This document shows, in pieces, positions 8,672-16,546 of a stretch of 64,000 bases of DNA (positions are counted from its first letter, which is position 1; every line of letters begins with the position of its first letter). The position numbers were made by a program, and so were the translations under genes. This DNA is from Leifsonia sp. Leaf336 (GTDB lineage Bacteria > Actinomycetota > Actinomycetes > Actinomycetales > Microbacteriaceae). The notes beneath the pieces were generated by a model. It searched no databases, had not been told where the DNA came from, and was given only the letters and a program-made list of their open reading frames with translations. The stretch lies in contig NZ_LMOZ01000001.1 of assembly GCF_001423695.1 (NCBI RefSeq), positions 186,001 to 250,000 of the forward strand, read 5' to 3'.

Positions 8672-9562
8672 ATGCCACGACAGCGCGCCGACCTTCCGCC
8701 GGGACTCCGGATCGTCCCGTTCACCGTCGCCGACGCCACCGCGATCGGCGTCGGTCGCAAACGCCTCCGCGGGGGCGACCTCCTCACGCCCATCCGCGGC
8801 ACGCGTCTGACGCCGGACGCGGATGGGCTCATCGCCCGCTGCCGTGCCTACGCTCTGCATCGCCGAGTCGACTTCGCCTTCAGCCACACGACCGCGGCGG
8901 CGCTCTACGGAGTCGATCGCATCCACGTCACGGTCCGCGCACCCGGTCGGGCGCCCACCATCGGCGGTCACGTCGGCCACACGCTATCGCGGTGGAAGAC
9001 GCGGACGGTCCATGACCTCCCCGTGACGACACCGGAACAGACCTGGATCGACCTGGCGCAGCTGTTCCCTCGCGACGTCCTGGTGGTCGCGGGCGACTAC
9101 TTCGTCGGAGGCGACGCTCCGCTGACCGATCGCCTCTCGCTGGCCCGTGCGGTGGCCGAGTCGCCGGGGAGGCGAGGGATCGGTCGCGCTCGCGAAGCGA
9201 TCGACTCGATCCGGCACGGGTCGGAGTCGCCGGGCGAGTCCCGGCTCCGGTTGCTGCTGGTGGACGCGGGCCTGCCGGTGCCGCTGTTGAACCACGAGCT
9301 GCGGGATCCGTCCGGCGCCTTCGTCGCGCGCATCGACCTCGCGTATCCGCATGCCCGCGTCGCGCTCGAATATGAGGGTGACATCCACCGGGTCGATCGG
9401 CGCACCTGGCAGAAGGACATCCGTCGGCGCGAGCGCGTGGAGGACCTCGGCTGGCGAATGATTCGCGTCACCGCCGACGATCTCCGCGTGAGCGGTGAGC
9501 TCATTCGCCGCGTCCGGAGGCTCATCGAAGGGCACGTAAGTGCCCCTACGCGCGCGTTTTAG
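8672..9562 (+). CDS. DUF559/Vsr-like endonuclease-domain protein with AbiEi-like N-terminus
   Basis: A 296-residue protein; a GTG at 8663 would add three residues. The N-terminal half (to about residue 130) resembles the winged-helix and linker region found with AbiEi-type and DUF559 proteins (HTTAAALYGV, then DLPVTTPEQTWIDLAQL). The C-terminal half is a DUF559 very-short-patch-repair-like fold: an ESRLR helix, Asp in ARIDLAYP, then EYEGDIHR, and the conserved end EDLGWRMIRVTADDL. These fit a PD-(D/E)xK nuclease core. The last residues (GHVSAPTRAF) and the stop codon are encoded by the second 57-nt palindrome. A candidate -10 GATAAC lies at 8628-8633. Its cellular role is not known; nuclease activity is inferred from the fold. 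Confidence 0.75.
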   Translation: MPRQRADLPPGLRIVPFTVADATAIGVGRKRLRGGDLLTPIRGTRLTPDADGLIARCRAYALHRRVDFAFSHTTAAALYGVDRIHVTVRAPGRAPTIGGHVGHTLSRWKTRTVHDLPVTTPEQTWIDLAQLFPRDVLVVAGDYFVGGDAPLTDRLSLARAVAESPGRRGIGRAREAIDSIRHGSESPGESRLRLLLVDAGLPVPLLNHELRDPSGAFVARIDLAYPHARVALEYEGDIHRVDRRTWQKDIRRRERVEDLGWRMIRVTADDLRVSGELIRRVRRLIEGHVSAPTRAF

Positions 9563-9582
9563 GGGCGTTTGCGTGCCCCTCG
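9526..9582. repeat. 57-nt palindromic repeat, copy 2 (GTAAG subtype)
   Basis: Left arm CGAAGGGCACGTAAGTGCCC and right arm ending GCGTGCCCCTCG form an imperfect 57-nt hairpin. It overlaps the last 12 codons of the DUF559 gene and lies before the convergent Gfo/Idh gene. The first 15 bases are identical to copy 1, in the same orientation, so the DUF559 gene lies between two direct copies 970 bp apart. Confidence 0.8.
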
Positions 9583-9607
9583 GGAGGCTGACGGCGCGAC
9601 TCGGGGC

Positions 9608-10573
9608 TCAGTAGGTGAGGCCGATGCGGGCGCGGACGGTGTCGAGGGTGCCCATGATCGCCACGGACTGGCTCACGGGCATGAGCGGGTCCTCGCCGCC
9701 GCCGGCCGCGATGAGTCGCTCCATGGCGTCCGCCTCGTACTGCATGCCGCGCCCGGTGATCCGGGCCTCGAAGCGCTCGACCTCCCGGTCGTCGGAATCG
9801 ACCACGCGCAGCCACGTTGGCGTGAAGTAGAACGGGCCGAGCTCGATGCGGCCCTCCGTGCCGACGATGAGGGCGGTGTTGCTGCCGCGCGCCTCCAGGC
9901 CGCAGGTGAGCACCGACTGGGCGCCTCCCGCGTGGCCCAGCAGGATCGAGGTCAGTGCGTCCACACCTGTGGAGGTCGGCGTCGAGAGCGCCTCGATGGC
10001 GACCGGTTCCCCGAGCACGTCCCATGCGAACGACACCGGGTAGATGCCGAGGTCGAGGAGGGAGCCGCCGCCGAGCGCCGGGTCGAGCATCCGCCCGGCC
10101 GGGTCGGGGCTCACCCGCTGCGCGTGTTGCGCGATCACGGTGCGCACCTCGCCGATGGTGCCGTCGGCGATGATCTCGTGCATCCGCCGGATGTGCGGGA
10201 GCCAGCGCGTCCACATCGCCTCGAGGGCGACGAGGCCGGAGGCGCGCGCGGCCTCCGCGACGCGCTCGGCCTCGGCGCGGTCCATCGTGAACGGCTTCTC
10301 GACCAGCACGTGCTTGCCGGCGGCGAGGGCGAGGAGGGCATTCGGCGCGTGCTGCGGGTGCGGCGTCGCGATGTAGACGACGTCCACATCGGGGTCGGCG
10401 ACCAGCTCCTCGTAGCTGCCGTGCGAATGCGGGAGGGCGTGCGCTGCCGCGAACCGCGCGGCCGACTCGGCCGTACGCGAACCGACGGCATTGACAATGT
10501 GCCCGTGCAGCTGGAGGTCGGCGGTCATCGCCGCGGCGATCCCGCCCGTGCCGAGGATTCCCCATCGCGTCAT
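9608..10573 (-). CDS. Gfo/Idh/MocA family oxidoreductase
   Basis: A 321-residue NAD(P)-dependent sugar or polyol dehydrogenase-like protein. The N-terminal Rossmann fold begins WGILGTGGIAAAM, and the cofactor/substrate motif VEKPFTMDR is at about residues 91-99. The C-terminal half is the alpha/beta substrate domain, with ALGGGSLLDLGIYPVSF. The family oxidises or reduces C1-C3 of sugars and inositols; the specific substrate is not clear here. It is monocistronic, convergent with the DUF559 gene and downstream of the TetR gene. Confidence 0.9.
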   Translation of the reverse strand: MTRWGILGTGGIAAAMTADLQLHGHIVNAVGSRTAESAARFAAAHALPHSHGSYEELVADPDVDVVYIATPHPQHAPNALLALAAGKHVLVEKPFTMDRAEAERVAEAARASGLVALEAMWTRWLPHIRRMHEIIADGTIGEVRTVIAQHAQRVSPDPAGRMLDPALGGGSLLDLGIYPVSFAWDVLGEPVAIEALSTPTSTGVDALTSILLGHAGGAQSVLTCGLEARGSNTALIVGTEGRIELGPFYFTPTWLRVVDSDDREVERFEARITGRGMQYEADAMERLIAAGGGEDPLMPVSQSVAIMGTLDTVRARIGLTY

Positions 10574-10595
10574 GAGGCCAGCCTACGGCGGGTCG

Positions 10596-11198
10596 TCAGA
10601 GCGCCGTCGGTGCCCCGAGGCCGTCGGCGGCGGCCCGCATCGCGGCCTCCGCGCTCGCCACCGTGATCAGCGAGTTGCCCGCCACGATGTGCAGCCCGTA
10701 GGCGTCCTCGAGCGCCACCAGGTTCATCGCCAGGGTCTCGAGGGGCAGCGCGGGTGCGAACACTCCCGCGGCCACGCCCCGCTCCAGAATCCCCGCGTAG
10801 GTCGCGAGCTGGCGCCGGTACATCCGCTCGACCAGCTCGTCGTGCAGGGTGGAGGTGCCCGCCAGCACATCGAACTCGTAGAGCAGGCGCATGAGGGCGT
10901 CGTCGGGTCCGCTCGGGAGGCCCTCCCGGATGGCGGCCGCGAGCTGCAGCTGGGGTTCCGTGATGGCGGCGACGACCGCGTCGCGGTGGTCGCAGAAGCG
11001 TTCGAGTCCGGCGCGGTGGGCCTCCACCAGCAGCTGGTCGAGGTCTTCGTAGTAGTAGAGGATCGCGCCCCGGGTCAGGCCGGCCTTGGCCGCCACGTCG
11101 GCCAGCGAGAGCGACCGGAGGCCGCGCTCGCCGACGGCGCTCAGCGCCGCCTCGATGAGGTCGGCGCGACGCTCGTCCTGCTTGCGGGGTCGTGCCAT
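10596..11198 (-). CDS. TetR family regulator
   Basis: A 200-residue TetR repressor. The ATG at 11198 (MARPRKQDERRADLIEAAL) is chosen over an upstream start at 11285 because it places the HTH (SLADVAAKAGLTRGAILYYY) where the family has it. The C-terminal ligand domain is variable. It is divergent from the amidohydrolase/permease pair and separated from it by a perfect 13-bp inverted repeat, its probable operator. Confidence 0.9.
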   Translation of the reverse strand: MARPRKQDERRADLIEAALSAVGERGLRSLSLADVAAKAGLTRGAILYYYEDLDQLLVEAHRAGLERFCDHRDAVVAAITEPQLQLAAAIREGLPSGPDDALMRLLYEFDVLAGTSTLHDELVERMYRRQLATYAGILERGVAAGVFAPALPLETLAMNLVALEDAYGLHIVAGNSLITVASAEAAMRAAADGLGAPTAL

Positions 11199-11235
11199 GC
11201 CCTCGACCCTACCGGCGTGCGGAGGCCCCGTTCGC

Positions 11236-11265
11236 TTGACACCGCTCGTGGCCGCGTGACACACT
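11236..11265 (+). promoter_or_regulatory. Putative promoter of amidohydrolase-permease operon
   Basis: A consensus -35 TTGACA (11236-11241) is followed after 18 nt by CACACT (11260-11265) as a weak -10. The TetR-type operator starts 3 bp downstream, over the expected transcription start. Confidence 0.4.
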
Positions 11266-11268
11266 GCT

Positions 11269-11300
11269 GGAATTCTTTGACGCAAGTGTCAAAGAATTCC
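11269..11300. promoter_or_regulatory. TetR operator: perfect 13-bp inverted repeat
   Basis: GGAATTCTTTGAC (11269-11281) and its exact reverse complement (11288-11300) are separated by 6 nt. The position between the divergent TetR gene and the amidohydrolase gene, just downstream of the predicted promoter, fits a repressor site. Confidence 0.75.
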
Positions 11301-11310
11301 TTCACCGCCG

Positions 11311-13011
11311 ATGGGAACCACCGTGAGCGCACCGCAGAACACCGACCTCCTCCTCACCGGAGCCCGCGTCCGCACCTTCGACGACGCACTGCCGTGGGCC
11401 GAGGCGGTCGGCGTGACCGACGGCCGGATCAGCTACGTCGGACCGGCCGCCGAGGCCCCCGCGGCTCGCGAGACGCGCGAGCTCGGCGGCGCGCTCGTGA
11501 CCCCCGGCATCATCGACAGCCACAACCACCTCCTGCTCGGCTTCGACCCCGACGCGGTGAGCCTCGAGGGCGCCGAGACACTCGACGAGGTGCGCCGACG
11601 CATCCGCGACCTCGCCGTCAGCCGCCCCGACCTCGACTGGATCTGCGCCGAGAACGCGGTCTACTCGGTCGTGCCCGGCAGGCGCCCGAACGCCGGCGAC
11701 CTCGCCGGCCTCACCGACCGGCCGGTCTTCGTGACCACCTACGACCAGCACTCGGTCTGGCTCAACGACGCCGCGCTCCGCGCGCTCGGCATCGCGGCGG
11801 GAGGCGACATCCCCTGGGGCCGGCCCGAGCGCGACGACCGCGGAGAGCCCACCGGCTGGGTCACCGACTTCTACACGAGCGCGATGACCACGGCCGGGCT
11901 CGCCGGACTGCAGCGCGACATCCCGATGTACTCGCCGGAGCGCCGCTATCGCAAGCTGCTCGGCAGCCTCGCTCTCGCCACCGCGAGTGGGATCACCACG
12001 GTCGTCGAGCCGCAAGTGCCGCTCGCCGAGCTCGGCCTCTTCGACCGGGCGCGGGAGGCCGGCCTCCTGTCGTCGCGGGTCATCGCCGCGCTCTTCCACC
12101 CGATCGACGCCGACGGCTCCTTCCGGCGCGAGCTGCGGGAGGCCGTGGACGGCGCGACCGCGAGCGACCTGTTGCGGTTCGGGCCGGTCAAGCTCTACGC
12201 CGACGACGTGATCGAGCCGCACACCGCCTGGATGCTCGACGACTACGCAAACCGTCCTGGCCACCGCGGCCACCCGTCCGCGCCGGTCGGCGAGCTGACC
12301 CGCATCGTCACCGAGCTCGACCGGCTCGGGTTCCAGACCCACACGCACGCGACCGGCGACGGCGGCATCCGGCTCGCCCTCGACGCGATCGAGGCCGCCG
12401 GGCGCACCAACGGCACGCACGACCGACGGCACGGGATCGTGCACGTCGAGTGCCTGCACCCCGACGACCTCCCGCGGTTCGCCGCCCTCGGCATCACCGC
12501 GGCCATGCAGCCGCGCCACTGCTCGCCCGACCTCGTCGCCGGCACCTGGATGGACAACATCGGCGAGCAGCGCTGGGACCGCGCGTGGCGCCTCCGGTCG
12601 CTGATGGCCTCCGGAGCCCATGTCGCGCTGTCGAGCGACTGGCAGGTGGGCGAGATGGACCCGCTCGTCGGGCTCTACTCGGCGCTCACCCGCGCCGGCC
12701 TCGACGGCCGCGACGCCTGGACTCCCGCGGAGCGGGTCGGCCTCGACGACGCCCTCCGCGGCTACACCCGCGAGGGCGCCTGGGCCTGGCACGCGGAGGA
12801 CGAGCTGGGTGTGCTCCGCGTCGGGGCGAAGGCCGACGTCGTCGCCTGGTCGACCGACCTGTACGAGCACGAAGGCGACCCGGCGGCACTGCTCGACCAG
12901 CACGCCGCCCTCACCGTCGTCGGCGGGGCGATCGTGCACGACGCCGACCGCGACGCACCCCTTCCCGAGCAGCACGGCGCACTCGCCCACTGCTCCGCCG
13001 CCGCCCACTAG
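11311..13011 (+). CDS. Amidohydrolase (YtcJ-like)
   Basis: A 566-residue metal-dependent amidohydrolase of the YtcJ / N-substituted formamide deformylase group. Metal-site signatures visible are the first His pair in GIIDSHNHLLLGF, the HTHATGDGG segment, the VHVECLHPDD strand and the distal Asp in LSSDWQVGEMDPL. There is no signal peptide, so it is cytoplasmic. The ATG at 11311 lacks a Shine-Dalgarno sequence; a GTG at 11323 is an alternative. It probably cleaves an amide or N-acyl compound imported by the downstream permease (inference). Confidence 0.88.
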   Translation: MGTTVSAPQNTDLLLTGARVRTFDDALPWAEAVGVTDGRISYVGPAAEAPAARETRELGGALVTPGIIDSHNHLLLGFDPDAVSLEGAETLDEVRRRIRDLAVSRPDLDWICAENAVYSVVPGRRPNAGDLAGLTDRPVFVTTYDQHSVWLNDAALRALGIAAGGDIPWGRPERDDRGEPTGWVTDFYTSAMTTAGLAGLQRDIPMYSPERRYRKLLGSLALATASGITTVVEPQVPLAELGLFDRAREAGLLSSRVIAALFHPIDADGSFRRELREAVDGATASDLLRFGPVKLYADDVIEPHTAWMLDDYANRPGHRGHPSAPVGELTRIVTELDRLGFQTHTHATGDGGIRLALDAIEAAGRTNGTHDRRHGIVHVECLHPDDLPRFAALGITAAMQPRHCSPDLVAGTWMDNIGEQRWDRAWRLRSLMASGAHVALSSDWQVGEMDPLVGLYSALTRAGLDGRDAWTPAERVGLDDALRGYTREGAWAWHAEDELGVLRVGAKADVVAWSTDLYEHEGDPAALLDQHAALTVVGGAIVHDADRDAPLPEQHGALAHCSAAAH

Positions 13012-13087
13012 GCCTCGCCGACGAGACCCCGCCCACCAGACCCCGCACTCCCGTCCTCTCCCGCTGTCGCGAAAGGATCCACCCCGA

Positions 13088-14479
13088 ATGTCCCAGCTCG
13101 ACCCCTCCATCGCCCCCGCCCGCTCGGCCGAGACGCCGGGCGACCTGGAGGCCGCCGGCCTCCGCCGCAGCCTCACCCTGCGCCACATCGTGTTCCTCGG
13201 GCTCGCCTACATGGCCCCGCTCGCGGTGTTCGACACGTTCGGGATCGTCGCCGACATCACGCACGGGCACGTGCCCCTGTCGTACCTGCTGGTGCTCGTC
13301 GCGGTGCTGATCACGGCGCTCAGCTACGCGAAGATGGTGCGCTTCTACCCGCGCGCCGGCTCCGCCTACACGTACACGCGGGAGGCGATCAACCCGCACC
13401 TCGGCTTCCTCGTGGGCTGGGCGGCCACGCTCGACTACCTCCTGCTGCCGATGATCAACGCGCTGCTGTCGGCGATCTACATGACGGCGGCGTTCCCGGG
13501 GGTGCCATCGTGGGTGTGGATCCTGTCCACCATCCTCGTCTGCACGGTGCTCAACCTCATCGGGGTGCGGATCGCGGCCAAGGTGAACGTCATCCTGGTC
13601 GTCATCCAGGTGGTCGTCGCGGTCGCCTTCGTCGGGCTCACGATCAAGAACATCGTGGAGGGCGCGAACGGGTCGTCGTTCTCTCTGACGCCGTTCTTCT
13701 CGTCGGGGATCGACGCCGGGGCCATCGCGTCGGGCGCGGCCATCCTCGCCCTGTCGTTCCTCGGGTTCGACGCCGTGAGCACTCTCGCCGAGGAGGCCGA
13801 GCACCCGCGGCGGGACATCCCGCGCGCCATCCTCATCATCGTCGGCGTCGCTGGCCTGTTCTTCGTGAGCGTCACCTACGTCATGCAGGTGCTGTTCCCG
13901 GACGTGTCCGCGGTCGGCAACATCGTCGGCGCCTCCCCGGAGATCGCGAAGTACATCGGCGGCGCGGCCTTCCAGGCCGTGTTCATCGGCGGCTACATGG
14001 TGGCGGTGCTGGGCTGCGGCATCACGCAGCAGATGAGCGCGGCGCGCCTCCTGTACGCGATGGGCCGCGACGGCGCCCTGCCGCGGCGCTTCTTCGGCCG
14101 GCTGAACCGCGCGGGCGTGCCGGCGGGGAACGTGCTTCTCATCGCGGCGCTCGCGTGCTCGGCGGTGTTCCTCGACCTGAGCCGTGCGGCCTCCCTTATC
14201 AACTTCGGCGCGTTCGTGGCATTCATCTTCGTGAACCTGTCGGTGATCTTCACCTACGTGCGCTTCGTCAAGGAGCGCGGCTGGAGGTCGGCGCTCGGCT
14301 TCCTGGTGCTGCCGGCGCTCGGCGTGGCGATCAACGTCGCGCTGTGGTTCAGTCTGGAGCCGAGCGCGATGATCGTCGGCGCGGTCTGGGTCGCCCTCGG
14401 CCTCGGCTACCTGCTGTGGCGCACGCGGTTCTTCCGTGTCGCGCCGCCGGCGCTCTCGGGCCCGGTCGAGCAGCGCTGA
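13088..14479 (+). CDS. APC family amino acid/amine permease
   Basis: A 463-residue inner-membrane transporter with about 12 hydrophobic segments. The frame is open upstream, but the ATG at 13088 has a good Shine-Dalgarno (AAAGGA, about 10 nt upstream) and is followed by a cytoplasmic N-terminus and the first helix HIVFLGLAYMAPLAVFDTFG. The conserved segment LSFLGFDAVSTLAEEAEHPR marks the amino acid-polyamine-organocation superfamily. It follows the amidohydrolase by 76 bp, so it probably imports its substrate. Confidence 0.9.
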   Translation: MSQLDPSIAPARSAETPGDLEAAGLRRSLTLRHIVFLGLAYMAPLAVFDTFGIVADITHGHVPLSYLLVLVAVLITALSYAKMVRFYPRAGSAYTYTREAINPHLGFLVGWAATLDYLLLPMINALLSAIYMTAAFPGVPSWVWILSTILVCTVLNLIGVRIAAKVNVILVVIQVVVAVAFVGLTIKNIVEGANGSSFSLTPFFSSGIDAGAIASGAAILALSFLGFDAVSTLAEEAEHPRRDIPRAILIIVGVAGLFFVSVTYVMQVLFPDVSAVGNIVGASPEIAKYIGGAAFQAVFIGGYMVAVLGCGITQQMSAARLLYAMGRDGALPRRFFGRLNRAGVPAGNVLLIAALACSAVFLDLSRAASLINFGAFVAFIFVNLSVIFTYVRFVKERGWRSALGFLVLPALGVAINVALWFSLEPSAMIVGAVWVALGLGYLLWRTRFFRVAPPALSGPVEQR

Positions 14480-14501
14480 CGCGCGCCGCGCCGCCCAGCG
14501 T

Positions 14502-14558
14502 CGAGGGGCACGTCGTTGTCGTTTCGGAGGCCCGAAAGCGACAACAACGTGCCCCTCG
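14502..14558. repeat. 57-nt palindromic repeat, copy 3 (GTTGTC subtype)
   Basis: Left arm CGAGGGGCACGTCGTTGTC... pairs with the right arm ending ACGTGCCCCTCG, with only two mismatches over about 26 bp. It lies in the gap between the convergent APC permease and MFS genes, where it could act as a bidirectional terminator hairpin. Confidence 0.85.
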
Positions 14559-14585
14559 TGGGTAGAGCGGTGGAGCGCGAGAGGG

Positions 14586-16058
14586 TTACGGCTCGGCGAC
14601 GAAGGCGCCCCGCCGGCGCGGGAGCGCAGCGATGACGAGCCCCGCGACGGCGAGCCCCGCGCTCAGGTACAGGCCCGGCCGGTAGTGCGCGAGCTGCTCG
14701 GCGAGTCCGGCAGCACCGCCCGCACCCGCGCCGGTCGAGCCTCCGGCGATCAGTGCGGTCGTGACGGCCAGCGCGAGCGCACCCCCGACCTGGGAGCTGG
14801 TCTGCACGAGCCCGGCCGCCAGGCCCTGCTCGTCGTCGTGCACGCCGGTCGTCGCCTGCACCTGGATGGCGGGGAAGCCGACGCCGAAGCCGACGCCGAG
14901 CAGCACGACGGGAGGCAGCACGTCGAGCCAGTAGACCGGCGCGGTGCCGAGCCGCAGGAAGAGCAGGTAGCCCGCGGAGAGCGATCCGAGACCGATGATG
15001 ATCAGCACGGTCGATCCGAAGCGGTCGATCAGCCGGTCGGTGAAGGGTGCGCTCAGCACCACGACCAGCCCGGTCGGCAGGAGCGCGAGTGCCATGGCGA
15101 GCGGCGACCAGCCGAGCACGTCCTGCAGGTACAGGGTGAGCACGAACTGGAACGAGACATAGGAGCCGAACAGCGTGATCGCCGTGAGGTTCGCGCGCAG
15201 CACGGAGGCCACCCGGAAGATCCCGAACCGGATCAGCGGGTGGCGCACCCGCAGCTCCAGCACGACGAACGCGGCGAGCAGCGCCGCCGCGACGACGAAG
15301 CCGAGGATGGTCGGCACCGAACCCCAGCCGACGCCCGGTGCCGAGACGACCGTGTAGACGAGCAGCAGCATCCCCGCGGCGAGCAGGACGGCGCCGGGGA
15401 TGTCGTGACCGGCGCCGCGTTCGCGGCGGTCCTTCGGCACGAAGAAGAAGCCGAGCACCAGGGCGAGCACTGAGAGCGGCACCGAGAACAGGAACGTCCA
15501 TCGCCAGCTGAGGGAGGTCATCAGGCCGCTCATGATGAGGCCGAGCGAGAACCCGCTCGCGGCGAAGGTGGTGAAGATCGAGATCGCCCGGTTGCGCTCC
15601 GGGCCCTCCTCGAAGTTGGTCGTGATCAGGGAGAACGCTGCGGGCGCGGTGAAGGCCGCTGCCACTCCCTTGACGAACCGGCTGGCGATGAGCAGCCCGG
15701 CGTCCGCCGAGAGCCCTCCGGCAAGGGAGGCGATGGTGAAGACGCTCAGAGCCACCAGCAGCACGGTGCGGCGGCCGAGCAGGTCGGCGAGCCGGCCGCC
15801 GAGCAGCAGGAGGCTGCCGTAGCCCAGCACGTAGCCGGACACGATCCACTGCAGGGCTCCGGGCTGGAGGTTCAGCTCTTTGCCGATGGACGGGAGGGCG
15901 ACGCCGACCATGGAGACGTCGAGACCGTCGAGGGCGATCACGATGCAGGTGGCGAAGAGGAGGAGCCGGCGGGCGCGGCTCCAGGTGACGCGGGTGGATC
16001 CGGCGGGCGTCGCCGGCGGCCGGACGGCGGGGCGGGAGGCGGTATCGGAGTTCAGCAC
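14586..16058 (-). CDS. MFS transporter (DHA2-type drug exporter)
   Basis: A 490-residue major facilitator with about 14 hydrophobic segments. Early motifs are ALDGLDVSMVGVALPSIG, with WIVSGYVLGYG and motif A GGRLADLLGRR, the pattern of EmrB/QacA-type multidrug exporters. The GTG start at 16058 lies 7 nt from a -10 TAGACT (16070-16065, minus strand), so the mRNA is probably leaderless. It is divergent from a MarR regulator, which likely represses it. Confidence 0.9.
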   Translation of the reverse strand: MLNSDTASRPAVRPPATPAGSTRVTWSRARRLLLFATCIVIALDGLDVSMVGVALPSIGKELNLQPGALQWIVSGYVLGYGSLLLLGGRLADLLGRRTVLLVALSVFTIASLAGGLSADAGLLIASRFVKGVAAAFTAPAAFSLITTNFEEGPERNRAISIFTTFAASGFSLGLIMSGLMTSLSWRWTFLFSVPLSVLALVLGFFFVPKDRRERGAGHDIPGAVLLAAGMLLLVYTVVSAPGVGWGSVPTILGFVVAAALLAAFVVLELRVRHPLIRFGIFRVASVLRANLTAITLFGSYVSFQFVLTLYLQDVLGWSPLAMALALLPTGLVVVLSAPFTDRLIDRFGSTVLIIIGLGSLSAGYLLFLRLGTAPVYWLDVLPPVVLLGVGFGVGFPAIQVQATTGVHDDEQGLAAGLVQTSSQVGGALALAVTTALIAGGSTGAGAGGAAGLAEQLAHYRPGLYLSAGLAVAGLVIAALPRRRGAFVAEP

Positions 16059-16064
16059 CCGGCA

Positions 16065-16139
16065 AGTCTATGACACGGAATAGATTGTGTCAGCAAAGTA
16101 TGCACATTCATCTAATTCGCATCTAAACCCGCGTATCAT
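16065..16139. promoter_or_regulatory. Divergent MFS/MarR promoter region with dyad
   Basis: The 88-bp gap contains -10 boxes for both genes: TAGACT on the minus strand (16070-16065) and TATCAT on the plus strand (16134-16139). Both lie about 7 nt from their start codons. GACAC(10 nt)GTGTC at 16072-16091 is a candidate MarR dyad, and the adjacent AT-rich stretch ATCTAATTCGCATCT may hold a second site. Confidence 0.5.
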
Positions 16140-16146
16140 TGCAGCC

Positions 16147-16536
16147 GTGAACGAACCGGTCGACGTCTCGGCCCGCTGGCGAGAGCTGCAGGGCCTCTAC
16201 CTCAATACGGCGGCAGAGCTCGAGCGCACCCTCCAGCAGGGGCACCAGCTCGGCCTCAGCGAGTACGAAGTGCTCGACCTCGTCGCCGGTTACGCGAACG
16301 AGTCGTGCACGATGCGCAACCTCGTCGACCTGACGCCGATGACGCAGAGCGCGCTCTCCCGCATCGTCGACCGGCTGGTCAAGGCGGGCCTCGTCGAACG
16401 GAACACCTGCGACTACGACCGCCGAGCGCTCTTCGTGGGCATCACGGCCGAAGGGGCCCGCGTGCACGACGACGCCAAGCGCGCGTACGAGGGGATGCTC
16501 GAGAAGGCCCTCGCAGCGGGGTCGCCCTCGGCCTAG
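16147..16536 (+). CDS. MarR family regulator
   Basis: A 129-residue winged-helix regulator. The GTG at 16147 is preferred to an in-frame start at 16087 because the latter lies upstream of the -10 box TATCAT (16134-16139); the mRNA would be leaderless. The HTH and wing read TMRNLVDLTPMTQSALSRIV and GLVERNTCDYDRRALFVGIT. It is divergent from the MFS pump and probably represses both genes, with a small phenolic or drug ligand as inducer (family knowledge). Confidence 0.85.
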   Translation: MNEPVDVSARWRELQGLYLNTAAELERTLQQGHQLGLSEYEVLDLVAGYANESCTMRNLVDLTPMTQSALSRIVDRLVKAGLVERNTCDYDRRALFVGITAEGARVHDDAKRAYEGMLEKALAAGSPSA

Positions 16537-16546
16537 GCTGGGGGCC

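Noticed and set aside
8556-9582. The DUF559 segment as a conventional insertion sequence
   Set aside because: No transposase motif, no target-site duplication recognised, and the flanking repeats are imperfect hairpins also present elsewhere without the gene.
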